NCBI GenBank assembly: GCA_035456105.1
Contig: DATIDV010000043.1
Coordinates: forward strand, 62,001-126,000
DNA: 64,000 nucleotides
From: Viridibacterium sp035456105
GTDB taxonomy: Bacteria > Pseudomonadota > Gammaproteobacteria > Burkholderiales > Rhodocyclaceae
Direction of reading: 5' to 3'
Shown: positions 44,425 to 56,642 of the stretch, in pieces
Layout: every line of letters begins with the position of its first letter
Numbering within the stretch: position 1 is the stretch's first letter
The notes under the pieces: generated by a model
The model's database searches: none
The model's input: the letters and a program-made list of their open reading frames with translations, nothing else
Told to the model about the DNA's origin: nothing
Position numbers and translations under genes: made by a program

Positions 44425-45858
44425 ATGCCTACGCAATACCTTTCCACGCGCGGCAACGCGCCTCGCAAGAGCTTCACGCAAATCCTGCTCGGCGGCCTGA
44501 TGGAAGATGGCGGCCTCGCGCTGCCGGTTGAATACCCGAAAGTCAGCGCAGCCGAACTGACGGCGATGCGCGGCATGAACTACCGCGAGCTGGCTTTTGC
44601 CGTGCTGTCGAAGTTCGCCGACGATATTCCGGCCGATGACCTGCGCGCGCTGATCGACAAGACCTACACCGCTGCCGTGTATTGCAACGGCCGCCCGGAT
44701 TCGGACGCCGAAGCGATCACGCCGCTGCGCGAACTCGAACCCGGCCTCTTCCTGCAGGAGCTGTCGAACGGTCCGACCCTGGCGTTCAAGGACATGGCCA
44801 TGCAGATGCTTGGCAATCTGTTCGAGTACGCGCTGGCGAAGAACGGCGACACGCTGAACATTCTCGGCGCGACTTCGGGCGACACCGGCTCATCAGCCGA
44901 GTACGCCATGCGTGGCAAGAAGGGCGTGAAAGTTTTCATGCTGTCGCCATACGGCAAGATGAGCGCCTTCCAGACTGCGCAGATGTTCTCGCTGCAAGAC
45001 CCGAACATCTTCAACCTCGCCGTGCGTGGCGTATTCGATGATGCTCAGGACATCGTCAAGGCCGTCTCCAATGATCTCGACTTCAAGACGAAGCAGCGCA
45101 TCGGCACGGTCAATTCGATCAACTGGGCGCGCGTCGTCGCGCAGGTTGTGTATTACTTCAAGGGCTACTTCGCGGCGACAAAGAGCAACGATCAGCAAGT
45201 CGCGTTCTCCGTGCCTTCCGGCAACTTCGGCAACATCTGCGCGGGCCACATCGCGCGCATGATGGGGCTGCCGATCCGTCGCCTGATCCTCGCCACGAAC
45301 GAAAACAATGTGCTCGACGAGTTCTTCCGCACGGGCGTTTATCGACCACGCGGTTCGGCGGAAACACACCAGACGTCGAGTCCGTCGATGGATATCTCCA
45401 AGGCCTCGAATTTCGAACGTTTCGTCTATGACCTCGTCGGTCGCGACCCTGCCGTCGTGCGTGAGCTGTGGTCGGAAGTCGACAAGGGCGGTGCATTCGA
45501 TCTGTCGAAGACGCCCTACTTCCAGCGCATCGATGATTACGCATTCACTTCAGGCGCCAGCAGTCATGCAGATCGCATCAGGACGATCCGCCGTGTATCC
45601 CAGCAGTACGGTGTGATGATTGATACGCATACGGCCGATGGCCTGAAGGTCGGCCTGGAGAATCGCGAACCTGGCATACCCTTGATCGTGCTGGAAACGG
45701 CCCTTCCTGCGAAGTTCGAAGAAACTATCATCGAAGCGCTTGGCGAGAAGCCCTGGCGGCCAAAGGCCTACGAGAATATCGAAGCACTACCGCAACGCTC
45801 GACTGTGGTTGATGTAGACGCCGAACAGGTCAAGGCATTCGTCCTCGCAAATAGCTGA
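44425..45858 (+). CDS. thrC: Threonine synthase
   Basis: 477 residues, the long bacterial type. The PLP lysine is Lys122 in LAFKDMAMQ; ATSGDTGSSAEYAM binds phosphate. Begins MPTQYLSTRGNAPRKSF as in homologues. Converts phosphohomoserine to threonine; thrB is not in the block. A terminator follows. Confidence 0.98.
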   Translation: MPTQYLSTRGNAPRKSFTQILLGGLMEDGGLALPVEYPKVSAAELTAMRGMNYRELAFAVLSKFADDIPADDLRALIDKTYTAAVYCNGRPDSDAEAITPLRELEPGLFLQELSNGPTLAFKDMAMQMLGNLFEYALAKNGDTLNILGATSGDTGSSAEYAMRGKKGVKVFMLSPYGKMSAFQTAQMFSLQDPNIFNLAVRGVFDDAQDIVKAVSNDLDFKTKQRIGTVNSINWARVVAQVVYYFKGYFAATKSNDQQVAFSVPSGNFGNICAGHIARMMGLPIRRLILATNENNVLDEFFRTGVYRPRGSAETHQTSSPSMDISKASNFERFVYDLVGRDPAVVRELWSEVDKGGAFDLSKTPYFQRIDDYAFTSGASSHADRIRTIRRVSQQYGVMIDTHTADGLKVGLENREPGIPLIVLETALPAKFEETIIEALGEKPWRPKAYENIEALPQRSTVVDVDAEQVKAFVLANS

Positions 45859-45875
45859 ATGAATTTCGCGGCAAT

Positions 45876-45915
45876 AAAAAAGCCCCGAGGACTTTCGTCT
45901 CTCGGGGCTCTTGTT
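45876..45915. terminator. Bidirectional terminator thrC/sppA
   Basis: Stem AGCCCCGAG/CTCGGGGCT (45881-45889 with 45901-45909), preceded by AATAAAAA and followed by CTTGTTTG, so it can end transcription from both convergent genes. Confidence 0.9.
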
Positions 45916-45925
45916 TGTCATGTGC

Positions 45926-46894
45926 TTAACGCCAGTGCACGCTATCCACATTCGAAGTGGCACCTGACATCACGCTCGCACCAAAGCGCTTGGCAAAGCG
46001 CTCAGCAATATTCTCACCCTGCGTGAAGTCCTGAATATCTTCGGCCTTGATCAGATCACGCGCCACGGAATTCACCGTGCCGTAGCCGTCAGCCAAGCCA
46101 AGCTCAATACTCTTCGCCCCGCTCCAGAAAAGCCCCGAGAACATTTCCGGAGTCTCCTTCAGACGCTTGCCGCGCCCCTTGCGCACCACGTCAATGAACT
46201 GCTGGTGAATTTCGCCGAGCATGCCGCGCGCATGTTCGACTTGGCGTGGTTCTTCCGGAGTGAAGGGGTCCAAAAAACCCTTGTTCTCGCCAGCGGTGAT
46301 CAGGCGACGCTCGACGCCGGCCTTCTTCATGAGTTCCGTAAAGCCGAAGCCATCCATGCGCACCCCGATAGACCCAACAATGCTGGCCTTGTCGACGAAA
46401 ATCTTGTCAGCTGCGACCGCGACGTAATAGCCACCCGAGGCGCAGATGTCTTCAACGACGACATACAGCGGAATGGTCGGGTGCTTCGCGCGCAGGCGCA
46501 CGATTTCATCGTTGATGATGCCGGATTGCACTGGACTACCACCGGGACTGTTGATGCGCAACACCACGCCCTTGGTGTTCTTGTCGTCGAAAGCGGCCGT
46601 CAATCCGGCAATGATTTTCTCGGCACTGGCTTCTCCATCAGGACCGATAGCGCCTTCGAGTTGCACGAGTGCAGTGTGCGGGCCGATGCCCACCGGCTTC
46701 TCGCCATCACCGTGCTGCCAGTTCCAGACGATGAACAGTGCAATAAAAATCCAGGTAAAGCTAAGCAGGCGGAAGAAAATGCTCCAGCGACGCCGACGGC
46801 GTAGCTCCTTCAGGTTTTCGAACGCCAGCTTTTCGAGAAGGCCTCGCTCCCAACCGGGGGCGTTGGCCGATGATTCATTTACCGGATCACTCAT
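45926..46894 (-). CDS. sppA: Signal peptide peptidase SppA, short S49 type
   Basis: 322 residues from the ATG at 46894, which has AAGGA at ideal spacing; an ATG six codons upstream is weaker. One membrane span (about 40-60) and a single S49 protease domain with catalytic Ser in DICASGGYYVA and Lys in ITAGENKGFLDPF. It degrades cleaved signal peptides. The start overlaps the Rieske gene by 8 bases. Confidence 0.94.
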   Translation of the reverse strand: MSDPVNESSANAPGWERGLLEKLAFENLKELRRRRRWSIFFRLLSFTWIFIALFIVWNWQHGDGEKPVGIGPHTALVQLEGAIGPDGEASAEKIIAGLTAAFDDKNTKGVVLRINSPGGSPVQSGIINDEIVRLRAKHPTIPLYVVVEDICASGGYYVAVAADKIFVDKASIVGSIGVRMDGFGFTELMKKAGVERRLITAGENKGFLDPFTPEEPRQVEHARGMLGEIHQQFIDVVRKGRGKRLKETPEMFSGLFWSGAKSIELGLADGYGTVNSVARDLIKAEDIQDFTQGENIAERFAKRFGASVMSGATSNVDSVHWR

Positions 46895-47261
46895 TGCGTC
46901 CTTCTCTGTCATGGATGACTTTCAGATAAATATGGCCGCTGCGCTCTTCAATTGCCACTGGCTCCAACCCGCGACCTGAGCAGGGTCCGCCTGCACAGAG
47001 CCCCGAGCCTGGCTCATAAAGTGCGCCATGTGTCGCGCAGACCAAGTATACGCCCTCGCCATCGAAGAACCTGCCTGGCATCCAGTCAAGCTCGACGGGG
47101 ATGTGGCGGCAGCGATTGACATAGGCATGTACCACGCCTTCATGACGGATCATGAAGGCAGGTACATTCTCATCATCCTGCTTGAGCGTGAACACGACAC
47201 CATCACCGCCATCGACAAGGGCGGCTGATTCACATAACGCGGCGTCGTTCTGGTCATTCAT
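46887..47261 (-). CDS. Rieske [2Fe-2S] protein
   Basis: 124 residues, soluble ferredoxin-like Rieske domain. Cluster ligands are Cys51/His53 (CRHIPVELDW) and Cys75/His78 (CATHGALYEP). Redox partner unknown. It directly follows the HAD phosphatase gene and overlaps sppA, as often seen in betaproteobacteria. Confidence 0.93.
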   Translation of the reverse strand: MNDQNDAALCESAALVDGGDGVVFTLKQDDENVPAFMIRHEGVVHAYVNRCRHIPVELDWMPGRFFDGEGVYLVCATHGALYEPGSGLCAGGPCSGRGLEPVAIEERSGHIYLKVIHDREGRNE

Positions 47262-47918
47262 TCAAACGCCCGCCAACCATTCGCGCAAGCCACTCACGTC
47301 GGACAGCATTGCCAGATGCGGCTCACCCTGCAACTGCTCAGACGGATGCGCGCCGCACGTCACAGCCAGTGCCGCCGTGCCCGCATTGGCCGCCATCTGC
47401 AAATCGTGCGTGGTATCGCCAATCATCAATACGCGAGCAGGCTCAACCATCAGCTCGTCGATCAATTCCAACAGCATCTGCGGATGCGGCTTCGAAAAGG
47501 TTTCGTCGGCACAGCGCGTCGCATGGAAGCACTGAGCGAGATCCGCTTGCAGCAAGGCGCGATCCAGGCCCTGGCGCGCCTTGCCAGTTGCCACGGCGAG
47601 CAGATAGCCATCTTCCCGCAAGGCACGTAGCAGTTCGCGCACATTGTTGAAGAGCGCAATCTCGCTGTCGCGCTTCAAATAGTGCACGCGATAGCGTTCA
47701 ATCAACATCTGGTACTGATCAGCGCCGAGCCCAGGAAACAACCATGTCAGCGCATGCATCAGACTCAAACCTATGATGTGCTGTGCATCTTTATTCGAGG
47801 GCACCGGCAGACCCAGATCAGCAGCGGCCAGTTGCAGCGATCCGGCAATCAAGGCCGTCGAATCGACGAGAGTGCCATCCCAATCGAAAACGATCAGGTC
47901 AAACGCCCGGTTTGTCAC
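47262..47918 (-). CDS. HAD-IA family phosphatase (Gph-like)
   Basis: 218 residues. HAD motif I FDWDGTLVDS (Asp12, Asp14), motif II VATGK, motif III with KPHPQ, motif IV MIGDTTHDL. Resembles phosphoglycolate phosphatase; substrate not proven. GTG start at 47918, overlapping rluC by 20 bases. Confidence 0.92.
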   Translation of the reverse strand: MTNRAFDLIVFDWDGTLVDSTALIAGSLQLAAADLGLPVPSNKDAQHIIGLSLMHALTWLFPGLGADQYQMLIERYRVHYLKRDSEIALFNNVRELLRALREDGYLLAVATGKARQGLDRALLQADLAQCFHATRCADETFSKPHPQMLLELIDELMVEPARVLMIGDTTHDLQMAANAGTAALAVTCGAHPSEQLQGEPHLAMLSDVSGLREWLAGV

Positions 47919-48933
47919 TATTGCGAACTCCAGTTAATGCGTCCTGTTGTTGGGTGCGCTCGACATGCGCGACGAAGCTGTCGAGATCCGCAGGCAGCGG
48001 CGAGCGGAGTTCAAGCAGTTGCTGACTCACGGGATGATGAAAGCGCAGGATGGCCGCGTGCAGGAACATGCGCGGCAAGCCTTCTTTCGCCAGAGCCTTG
48101 TTGAGCGGGAAGTCACCATACTTGTCATCGCCCAGCAGGGGAAAGCCGAGGTGCTGGAGATGTACGCGAATTTGATGGGTGCGGCCAGTCTTCAGCTCCA
48201 CCTCAAGCAAACTGTAGTCTTGCCAGCGACCAACCAAACGCATGATGCTGTGTGAAGGCTTACCCTCAGCATTAACGCTGACCCGACGCTCACCATCAGG
48301 CGTCAGATATTTGTAGAGCGACAGTTTCACGTGCTGCAATGGGTTCATCCAGCGACCACGCACCATTGTCAGATAGCGCTTCTCGATCTTGCCGGCACGC
48401 ATCTGGTCCTGCACATCGTTGAGCGCAGCGCGACGCTTGCCGATGATGAGCAGGCCGGAGGTTTCACGGTCAAGGCGATGCGCAAGCTCCAGGAAACGCG
48501 CTTCCGGCCGTTGTGCTCTGAGTTGCTCGATCACGCCAAAACTCACGCCGCTGCCGCCATGCACGGCCACGCCAGCGGGCTTGTCGATGACCAGCAGCGA
48601 GTCATCCTCAAAGACGATATCGAAATCACGTGGGGGCGTTTTTGAGGCGACAGCAACCGTTGCCGCGTTGCCATCTTCTTTTTGGGCTAGACGCATCGGC
48701 GGAATGCGCAACTCGTCACCAGCCTTGATGCGGTAAGTCTGGCTGATGCGGCCTCCGTTTACGCGCACCTCACCACTGCGCAGAATGCGGTAAATGTGGC
48801 TCTTCGGTACGCCCTTGCATTCGCGCAACAGGAAGTTGTCGATGCGCTGACCGGCATCCTCCTCACCTACCACTACACGCCGGACCGCCAGCGGCGCTGC
48901 GGCGCCGGTCAATGCTGCTTTGCGTAAAATCAC
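47899..48933 (-). CDS. rluC: 23S rRNA pseudouridine synthase RluC
   Basis: 344 residues from a GTG at 48933 (GGGAAG upstream). S4 domain (about 22-85) with IDNFLLRECKGVPKSHIYRILRSGEVRVNGGR; catalytic Asp in AHRLDRETSGLLII. It modifies U955, U2504 and U2580 in E. coli 23S rRNA. The open frame continues far upstream but that part is not homologous. It is divergent from rne, an order conserved across proteobacteria. Confidence 0.96.
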   Translation of the reverse strand: MILRKAALTGAAAPLAVRRVVVGEEDAGQRIDNFLLRECKGVPKSHIYRILRSGEVRVNGGRISQTYRIKAGDELRIPPMRLAQKEDGNAATVAVASKTPPRDFDIVFEDDSLLVIDKPAGVAVHGGSGVSFGVIEQLRAQRPEARFLELAHRLDRETSGLLIIGKRRAALNDVQDQMRAGKIEKRYLTMVRGRWMNPLQHVKLSLYKYLTPDGERRVSVNAEGKPSHSIMRLVGRWQDYSLLEVELKTGRTHQIRVHLQHLGFPLLGDDKYGDFPLNKALAKEGLPRMFLHAAILRFHHPVSQQLLELRSPLPADLDSFVAHVERTQQQDALTGVRNSDKPGV

Positions 48934-49600
48934 GTTCTTCCCATATACTGCATCTGTTTTTCCGGACAAACGTCCGGTGCGCTGCCCGTCTGAACCCCGC
49001 CGGGGTTGTACAGAACGGAATCCTGTGTGCCGATACACGTGCCCGGAGCCGACCGGTTCTACGCCAGTTTGAACGATAAGTATGCCCTGAGGGGTTCTCC
49101 AGAGAGAGCTTATTGTCGCGTAGCAGCAAAGGGTAACGGCTTCCATGCGCACGTTCGCTGTGCCACAAGCTCCCGTTTCTGCCGCCTCAGCGTCTTGCCA
49201 TTTGCGATCTTGTCGCTGGCTCGACCGGCCCGGTTCAAGGGCATGCCACACAGTCGACCAATTGTCGTGCTGCTGGGGAATGATGTCGGAAAAACACCGT
49301 GCGAGAAGGCAATGCCATCCCGGATAAAAGTCCGCGATGTTATCGCAAAGAGCACACAGCAATCCATGCCAAACCACGTAAATCACGTGATTGATTGAAT
49401 AGAAACACTATAACGAGCGCGCGTCGCAGAATACACAAAACGCTCCGGACACCGCAGGCTTAGCCGCACCGTCCTGAGCGTAGTTAGAGAACAAGCCGAT
49501 TCACTTGATGACCAGATAATGACGAACACCAAGTTTCTGACATTCTGAGTAATCAGGCCGCCTCCGGGGATTCCTCGCAGGCGGTCGGTGTGTTGTTCTG
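48934..49600. other. Long divergent rluC-rne leader region
   Basis: About 690 bases without a credible gene. It holds several hairpins: CCGGAC/GTCCGG at 48962-48977, ACCCCG/CGGGGT at about 48994-49007, and GCCGCCT/AGGCGGT at about 49557-49585. In E. coli the long rne leader mediates feedback control of RNase E; the same is plausible here. Confidence 0.5.
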
Positions 49601-49619
49601 CCCGCTCGCGCGCGGGAGA
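49601..49619 (+). promoter_or_regulatory. Hairpin overlapping the rne Shine-Dalgarno sequence
   Basis: CCCGC (49601-49605) can pair with GCGGG (49612-49616). The likely ribosome binding site GGGAGA (49614-49619) begins inside the 3' arm, 6 bases before the ATG at 49626, so the hairpin could limit translation initiation. Confidence 0.45.
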
Positions 49620-49625
49620 ACCAAA

Positions 49626-52391
49626 ATGAAACGCATGCTTTTCAACGCGACGCAGGCCGAAGAACTGCGCGTCGCCATTGTCGATGGTCAGAAACTGATC
49701 GATCTCGACATCGAATCGGCCGCCAAGGAACAACGCAAGAGCAACATCTACAAGGGCATCATCACCCGCATCGAGCCCAGCCTCGAAGCCGCCTTTGTCG
49801 ATTACGGCGCAGAGCGCCACGGTTTCCTGCCTTTCAAGGAAGTCTCACGCTCCTTCTTCCGCGAAGGCGTTAACGCCTCAACCGCGACCATCAAGGAAGC
49901 CCTGCGCGAAGGCCAGGAAATCATCATCCAGGTGGAAAAGGAAGAGCGCGGCAACAAGGGCGCGGCTCTGACCACGTTCGTCTCGCTGGCTGGCCGCTAT
50001 CTCGTCCTGATGCCCAACAACCCGCGTGGTGGTGGCGTCTCGCGCCGCATCGAGGGCGACGATCGCGCCGAGCTGCGCGAAGCCATGGACTCGCTCGAAG
50101 TGCCCAACGGCATGAGCCTGATCGCCCGCACTGCCGCCATCGGCCACGCTGCCGAAGAACTGCAGTGGGACCTGAACTACCTGATGCAACTGTGGACTGC
50201 CATCGACGGCGCCGCCAAGTCGCAATCAGGCGCTTTCCTGATTTACCAGGAGGGCAGTCTGGTGATTCGCGCTATCCGCGATTACTTCCAGCCAGACATC
50301 GGTGAAATCCTCATCGACACCGATGAAATCTACGAACAAGCTCGCCAGTTCATGGCGCACGTCATGCCAGCCAACGTGCATCGCGTGAAGCGTTACCGCG
50401 ACGACGTACCGCTGTTCTCGCGCTTTCAGATCGAACACCAGATCGAGTCCGCTTACTCACGTCAGGTGAACCTGCCTTCAGGCGGCGCCATCGTCATCGA
50501 TCACACCGAAGCTCTCGTTTCGGTCGACGTGAACTCCGGCCGCGCCACCAAAGGCAGTGACATTGAAGAAACTGCGCTGCGCACCAATAGCGAAGCTGCC
50601 GACGAAATCGCCCGCCAGTTGCGTCTGCGCGACCTGGGTGGCCTGATCGTCATCGACTTCATCGACATGGACAATCCGCGCAACCAGCGCGAAGTCGAAA
50701 ACCGTCTGCGTGACGCGCTGCGCTTCGACCGGGCCCGCGTGCAGACTGGCAAGATCAGCCGTTTCGGCCTGCTCGAATTGTCGCGTCAGCGCCTGCGTCC
50801 AGCATTGGCTGAGACCAGCTACATCACCTGCCCGCGTTGCACTGGCACGGGCCACATCCGCTCGACCGAATCAGCTGCGCTGCACATCCTGCGCATTCTC
50901 GAAGAAGAGTCGATGAAGGAAAACACCGGCGCACTGCACACACAAGTGCCGGTCGATGTCGCCACCTTCCTGCTCAACGAAAAGCGCGATGACATCGCGA
51001 AGATCGAGCTGCGCCACAAGGTCAACCTGCTGATCATCCCGAATCGCCATCTGGAAACGCCGCAGCACGAGATCGTGCGTCTGCGCCACGACCAACTGAA
51101 TCTGGAAGAGGTCACGTTGCCAAGCTATCGCATGGCCGCGGCACCAACCGAACCAAGCTACACGCCGCCTTCGGCCAATTTGGAAGCCAAGACTGGCCGC
51201 CAGGAAGCCGCCGTCAAGACGATTACGCCGGGTCAGGCTGCTCCCATCGTCGAAGCGCGCGTCGAACCTATCGAATCCGCCAAGGCCAAGAAGGGCTTGG
51301 TCGCACGCTTCCTCACATGGCTGGGTGGTAGCGAACAAACTACTCCAGCACCTGCTGCACCCGCCAAGGCAGGCGGCAATGCACGCCGCGACACCCGTCG
51401 CCGCGATGGTAGAGATGCCGGTGGTCGTGACAGCGAGCGCAAGGCGCGCGACGGTCAGAAGCCACGCGAGGACCGCAAGGAGCGCGGCAATCGTCAGGAC
51501 GGTCAGCGTCAGGGCGGCGAGAAACGCACGCGTACCGATGCGGCCCCTGCCGTGGATGCCATCGAAAGTCAGGTGGTCACGCAGAACAAGCCACGTCGCG
51601 AGCGTCCGCCACGTGAACCTCGCGAGCCCCGCGAACCACGCGACGTGCAGCCAATCGTTGCTAGCGCCGAAGGCGAACAACAGGCCGACAACGCTCCCGT
51701 AGCGGACGGTACCGTACCAGCGGCCAACGGCGAACGCGAGGGCGGACGCCGCCGCAATCGTCGTGGTCGTGGTGGCCGTGGTCGCGGAGATGGTGAACAA
51801 GGCGCAGCGGAAAGTAACGCTGATAATGCCGAAGGCATCGCACAAGTCGAGTCGTCCGCGCCTGATGCAGACAGCCAGGATCAAGATACTGCGCAAACTA
51901 CGTTTGCAGCAGAAGCTGCCTCATCTCCTGTGACGTCAGTTGCTATCGAACGCCCGGCGCCAGCAGCCGTACAGCAGGAGCTCGGCTTCATCGCTGCAGA
52001 ACCTGTTGCAACGCCCCAAACTGAAGAGACTGCTCCACAAAGCTTGATCGCGGTCGAAGCAGTTACTGCTGAACCGGTCGCACAAGCGGCATCCACCGTG
52101 GCAGAAGCTGTCGTGGAGCCTCCACCATTTGTCGAACCAGCTCCAGCTGCTATCAACGCTCCGGTGCTTGCTCCGGCGCCGACAACACCGCCGGTGGCTC
52201 GTTCACCAATTGATCTGTCAGCCTTCCTCGCAGACAGCAGCCTCGAGATGGTTGAGACGGCGCCTGGCGCGAAGGCAGCAGCCCCACAGCAACAAGAGGA
52301 ACCACCGCAGCCGGCACGCCGCCCACGAGAACGCCGTGCCGTCGTGCCCGCACAAGACGAGCCGCTGCAGCAAGTGGAAACACGTTCGTAA
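49626..52391 (+). CDS. rne: Ribonuclease E
   Basis: 921 residues. Begins MKRMLFNATQAEELRVAIVDG; S1 domain about 38-119; catalytic DNase I-like part with DVNSGRATKG and DFIDMDNPRNQREVE; Zn-link CPRCTGTG (about 402-409) for tetramer formation. The C-terminal half (about 530-921) is low-complexity: an amphipathic membrane-targeting-like helix (KKGLVARFLTWLGG, about 557-570), a long Arg/Asp/Gly-rich RNA-binding stretch (about 582-690) and an Ala/Pro/Glu-rich tail. It starts mRNA decay and processes rRNA and tRNA. Confidence 0.97.
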   Translation: MKRMLFNATQAEELRVAIVDGQKLIDLDIESAAKEQRKSNIYKGIITRIEPSLEAAFVDYGAERHGFLPFKEVSRSFFREGVNASTATIKEALREGQEIIIQVEKEERGNKGAALTTFVSLAGRYLVLMPNNPRGGGVSRRIEGDDRAELREAMDSLEVPNGMSLIARTAAIGHAAEELQWDLNYLMQLWTAIDGAAKSQSGAFLIYQEGSLVIRAIRDYFQPDIGEILIDTDEIYEQARQFMAHVMPANVHRVKRYRDDVPLFSRFQIEHQIESAYSRQVNLPSGGAIVIDHTEALVSVDVNSGRATKGSDIEETALRTNSEAADEIARQLRLRDLGGLIVIDFIDMDNPRNQREVENRLRDALRFDRARVQTGKISRFGLLELSRQRLRPALAETSYITCPRCTGTGHIRSTESAALHILRILEEESMKENTGALHTQVPVDVATFLLNEKRDDIAKIELRHKVNLLIIPNRHLETPQHEIVRLRHDQLNLEEVTLPSYRMAAAPTEPSYTPPSANLEAKTGRQEAAVKTITPGQAAPIVEARVEPIESAKAKKGLVARFLTWLGGSEQTTPAPAAPAKAGGNARRDTRRRDGRDAGGRDSERKARDGQKPREDRKERGNRQDGQRQGGEKRTRTDAAPAVDAIESQVVTQNKPRRERPPREPREPREPRDVQPIVASAEGEQQADNAPVADGTVPAANGEREGGRRRNRRGRGGRGRGDGEQGAAESNADNAEGIAQVESSAPDADSQDQDTAQTTFAAEAASSPVTSVAIERPAPAAVQQELGFIAAEPVATPQTEETAPQSLIAVEAVTAEPVAQAASTVAEAVVEPPPFVEPAPAAINAPVLAPAPTTPPVARSPIDLSAFLADSSLEMVETAPGAKAAAPQQQEEPPQPARRPRERRAVVPAQDEPLQQVETRS

Positions 52392-52425
52392 AGCGCTAGC
52401 AAGACGTTTGCAAAAGCGCTACCAA

Positions 52426-52455
52426 ACAAAAAGCCCCGCATGCGGGGCTTTTTGC
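52426..52455. terminator. Bidirectional terminator rne/truB
   Basis: A perfect palindrome, AAAAAGCCCCGCA/TGCGGGGCTTTTT, centred at 52440/52441, between the convergent rne and truB genes. Confidence 0.92.
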
Positions 52456-52502
52456 TGTTCTGGGTTTACGATCGTCGCGATGCCTGTCAGATCACGCAGC
52501 GC

Positions 52503-53438
52503 TCAGACGCTTGCAGCGTCGCCCGGGTGAAGAGTCGATACAAGCCGGACTGCGCGCAGCAGCCCATCATCATCAACGCGTCCCAGCCCCATGAAGACCG
52601 TGCCATAGACACGCACCTCACCATGCGGAACAGGAACCATCCCCGCACATGAGATTGCATTTCCGTGTGAGAAGCGCTCTTCGAGAGCACCATCCAGTAC
52701 GAGTCGCGGCAAATGTGCCAGCAGGCTATCCGGGGGCAGCAAGCGGGCAACCCGATCTCCCTCTTCCATTTCGCCCAGAGTCTCCAGCGTGACTGCGGAC
52801 TCAAGGCTAAGCGGTCCCGTTGCAAGGCGACGCAGTGCTGTCAGGTGTGCGCCACAGCCCAACACCTCGCCAATGTCTTCGGCAAGCGTGCGGATGTAGG
52901 TTCCCTTGCTGCAGCGAACGCGCAGCTGTATCTCTGGCAAAGAGATGCGCTCGACTTCGAGTTCGTGAATCGTGACGGCACGCGCTTCACGCTCGATCTC
53001 GATGCCCTGTCGCGCGTAATCGTAAAGCGCGCGGCCTTGATGCTTGAGTGCCGAATACATGGGTGGCACCTGCTCGATCGCCCCCAAGAAGCGCGCGCAA
53101 GCAGCCTGCACATCCGCCTCGGAACACTTCACCTCACGTTCGCGGACGATCTCTCCTTCAGCATCAGCTGTGCTGGTGTTGATGCCAAGCCGCAGCGTCG
53201 CGCGATAGGTCTTGTCGGCGTCAAGCAGCATGTGGGAGAACTTGGTGGCTTCGCCGAACAGCACCGGCAACAAGCCGGTCGCCATAGGGTCCAGCGTACC
53301 GGTATGGCCCGCTTTCGCCGCTGAATGCAGACGCCGCGCCGCTTGCAGCGCGGCGTTTGACGTCATACCGGATGGCTTGTCGAGCATCAGCACGCCGTCG
53401 ACGATGCACCATTTCTTGCGTGGAGCAGCCTGATTCAT
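52503..53438 (-). CDS. truB: tRNA pseudouridine-55 synthase
   Basis: 311 residues from the ATG at 53438. GVLMLDKPSGMTSN at the start and catalytic Asp50 in HTGTLDPMATG; KGTYIRTLAEDIG is a family landmark. The C-terminal part (about 230-311) resembles the extra domain of proteobacterial TruB. It starts 4 bases after the rbfA stop. Confidence 0.97.
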   Translation of the reverse strand: MNQAAPRKKWCIVDGVLMLDKPSGMTSNAALQAARRLHSAAKAGHTGTLDPMATGLLPVLFGEATKFSHMLLDADKTYRATLRLGINTSTADAEGEIVREREVKCSEADVQAACARFLGAIEQVPPMYSALKHQGRALYDYARQGIEIEREARAVTIHELEVERISLPEIQLRVRCSKGTYIRTLAEDIGEVLGCGAHLTALRRLATGPLSLESAVTLETLGEMEEGDRVARLLPPDSLLAHLPRLVLDGALEERFSHGNAISCAGMVPVPHGEVRVYGTVFMGLGRVDDDGLLRAVRLVSTLHPGDAASV

Positions 53439-53442
53439 CGAC

Positions 53443-53829
53443 TCAGTTGGCCATATCGTCGTCAGCATCTTCAGGAGGCGTATCCGCCATCGCTTTGTCG
53501 ATCAGTGCCGACAAGCGCGAACCCTCCTCCATGGAGTTGTCATAGACGAAGTGCAATTCCGGCGTCGTATGGATGCGCACGCGGCGGCCCAGCTCTCGGC
53601 GCAGGAAGCTGCTGGCACGACGCAGCCCCTCCTGTATTTCGTCTGCGCCATCCCTGCCCTTGAGCGAGGAGAAGAACACCTTGGCGTGTGCGTAGTCGGC
53701 CGTGATTTCGACATCGGTGATGGTCACGAAACCAACGCGCGGATCCTTCACTTCCTGACGGATCAGCTCGGCAAGCTCACGCTTGATCTGTTCGACAACG
53801 CGGGAGCTTCTTGAATAGTCTTTTGGCAT
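53443..53829 (-). CDS. rbfA: Ribosome-binding factor A
   Basis: 128 residues from the ATG at 53829 (PKDYSRSSRVVEQIKRELAE). KH-type fold with DVEITADYAHAKVFFSSL. Helps 30S maturation. The upstream in-frame part is not homologous. A strong hairpin separates it from infB. Confidence 0.96.
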   Translation of the reverse strand: MPKDYSRSSRVVEQIKRELAELIRQEVKDPRVGFVTITDVEITADYAHAKVFFSSLKGRDGADEIQEGLRRASSFLRRELGRRVRIHTTPELHFVYDNSMEEGSRLSALIDKAMADTPPEDADDDMAN

Positions 53830-53860
53830 GTTCAGCCTCTTTTCTGTTTCAACTACAAAC

Positions 53861-53888
53861 AACAACGGGCCATTCAAGGCCCGTTGTT
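53861..53888 (-). terminator. Strong hairpin between infB and rbfA
   Basis: A perfect 11-bp stem (53861-53871 with 53878-53888) and a 6-base loop. On the minus strand it ends in TTGTTTGTAG, so it may act as a partial terminator or as an RNA-processing site inside the operon. Confidence 0.55.
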
Positions 53889-53909
53889 ATCCATGCAGGC
53901 AAGCACCTG

Positions 53910-56636
<2,727 letters not shown>

Positions 56637-56642
56637 CTGTTC

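Noticed and set aside
42852..44576. A 574-codon minus-strand frame
   Set aside because: Antisense to hom and its neighbours; no family resemblance.
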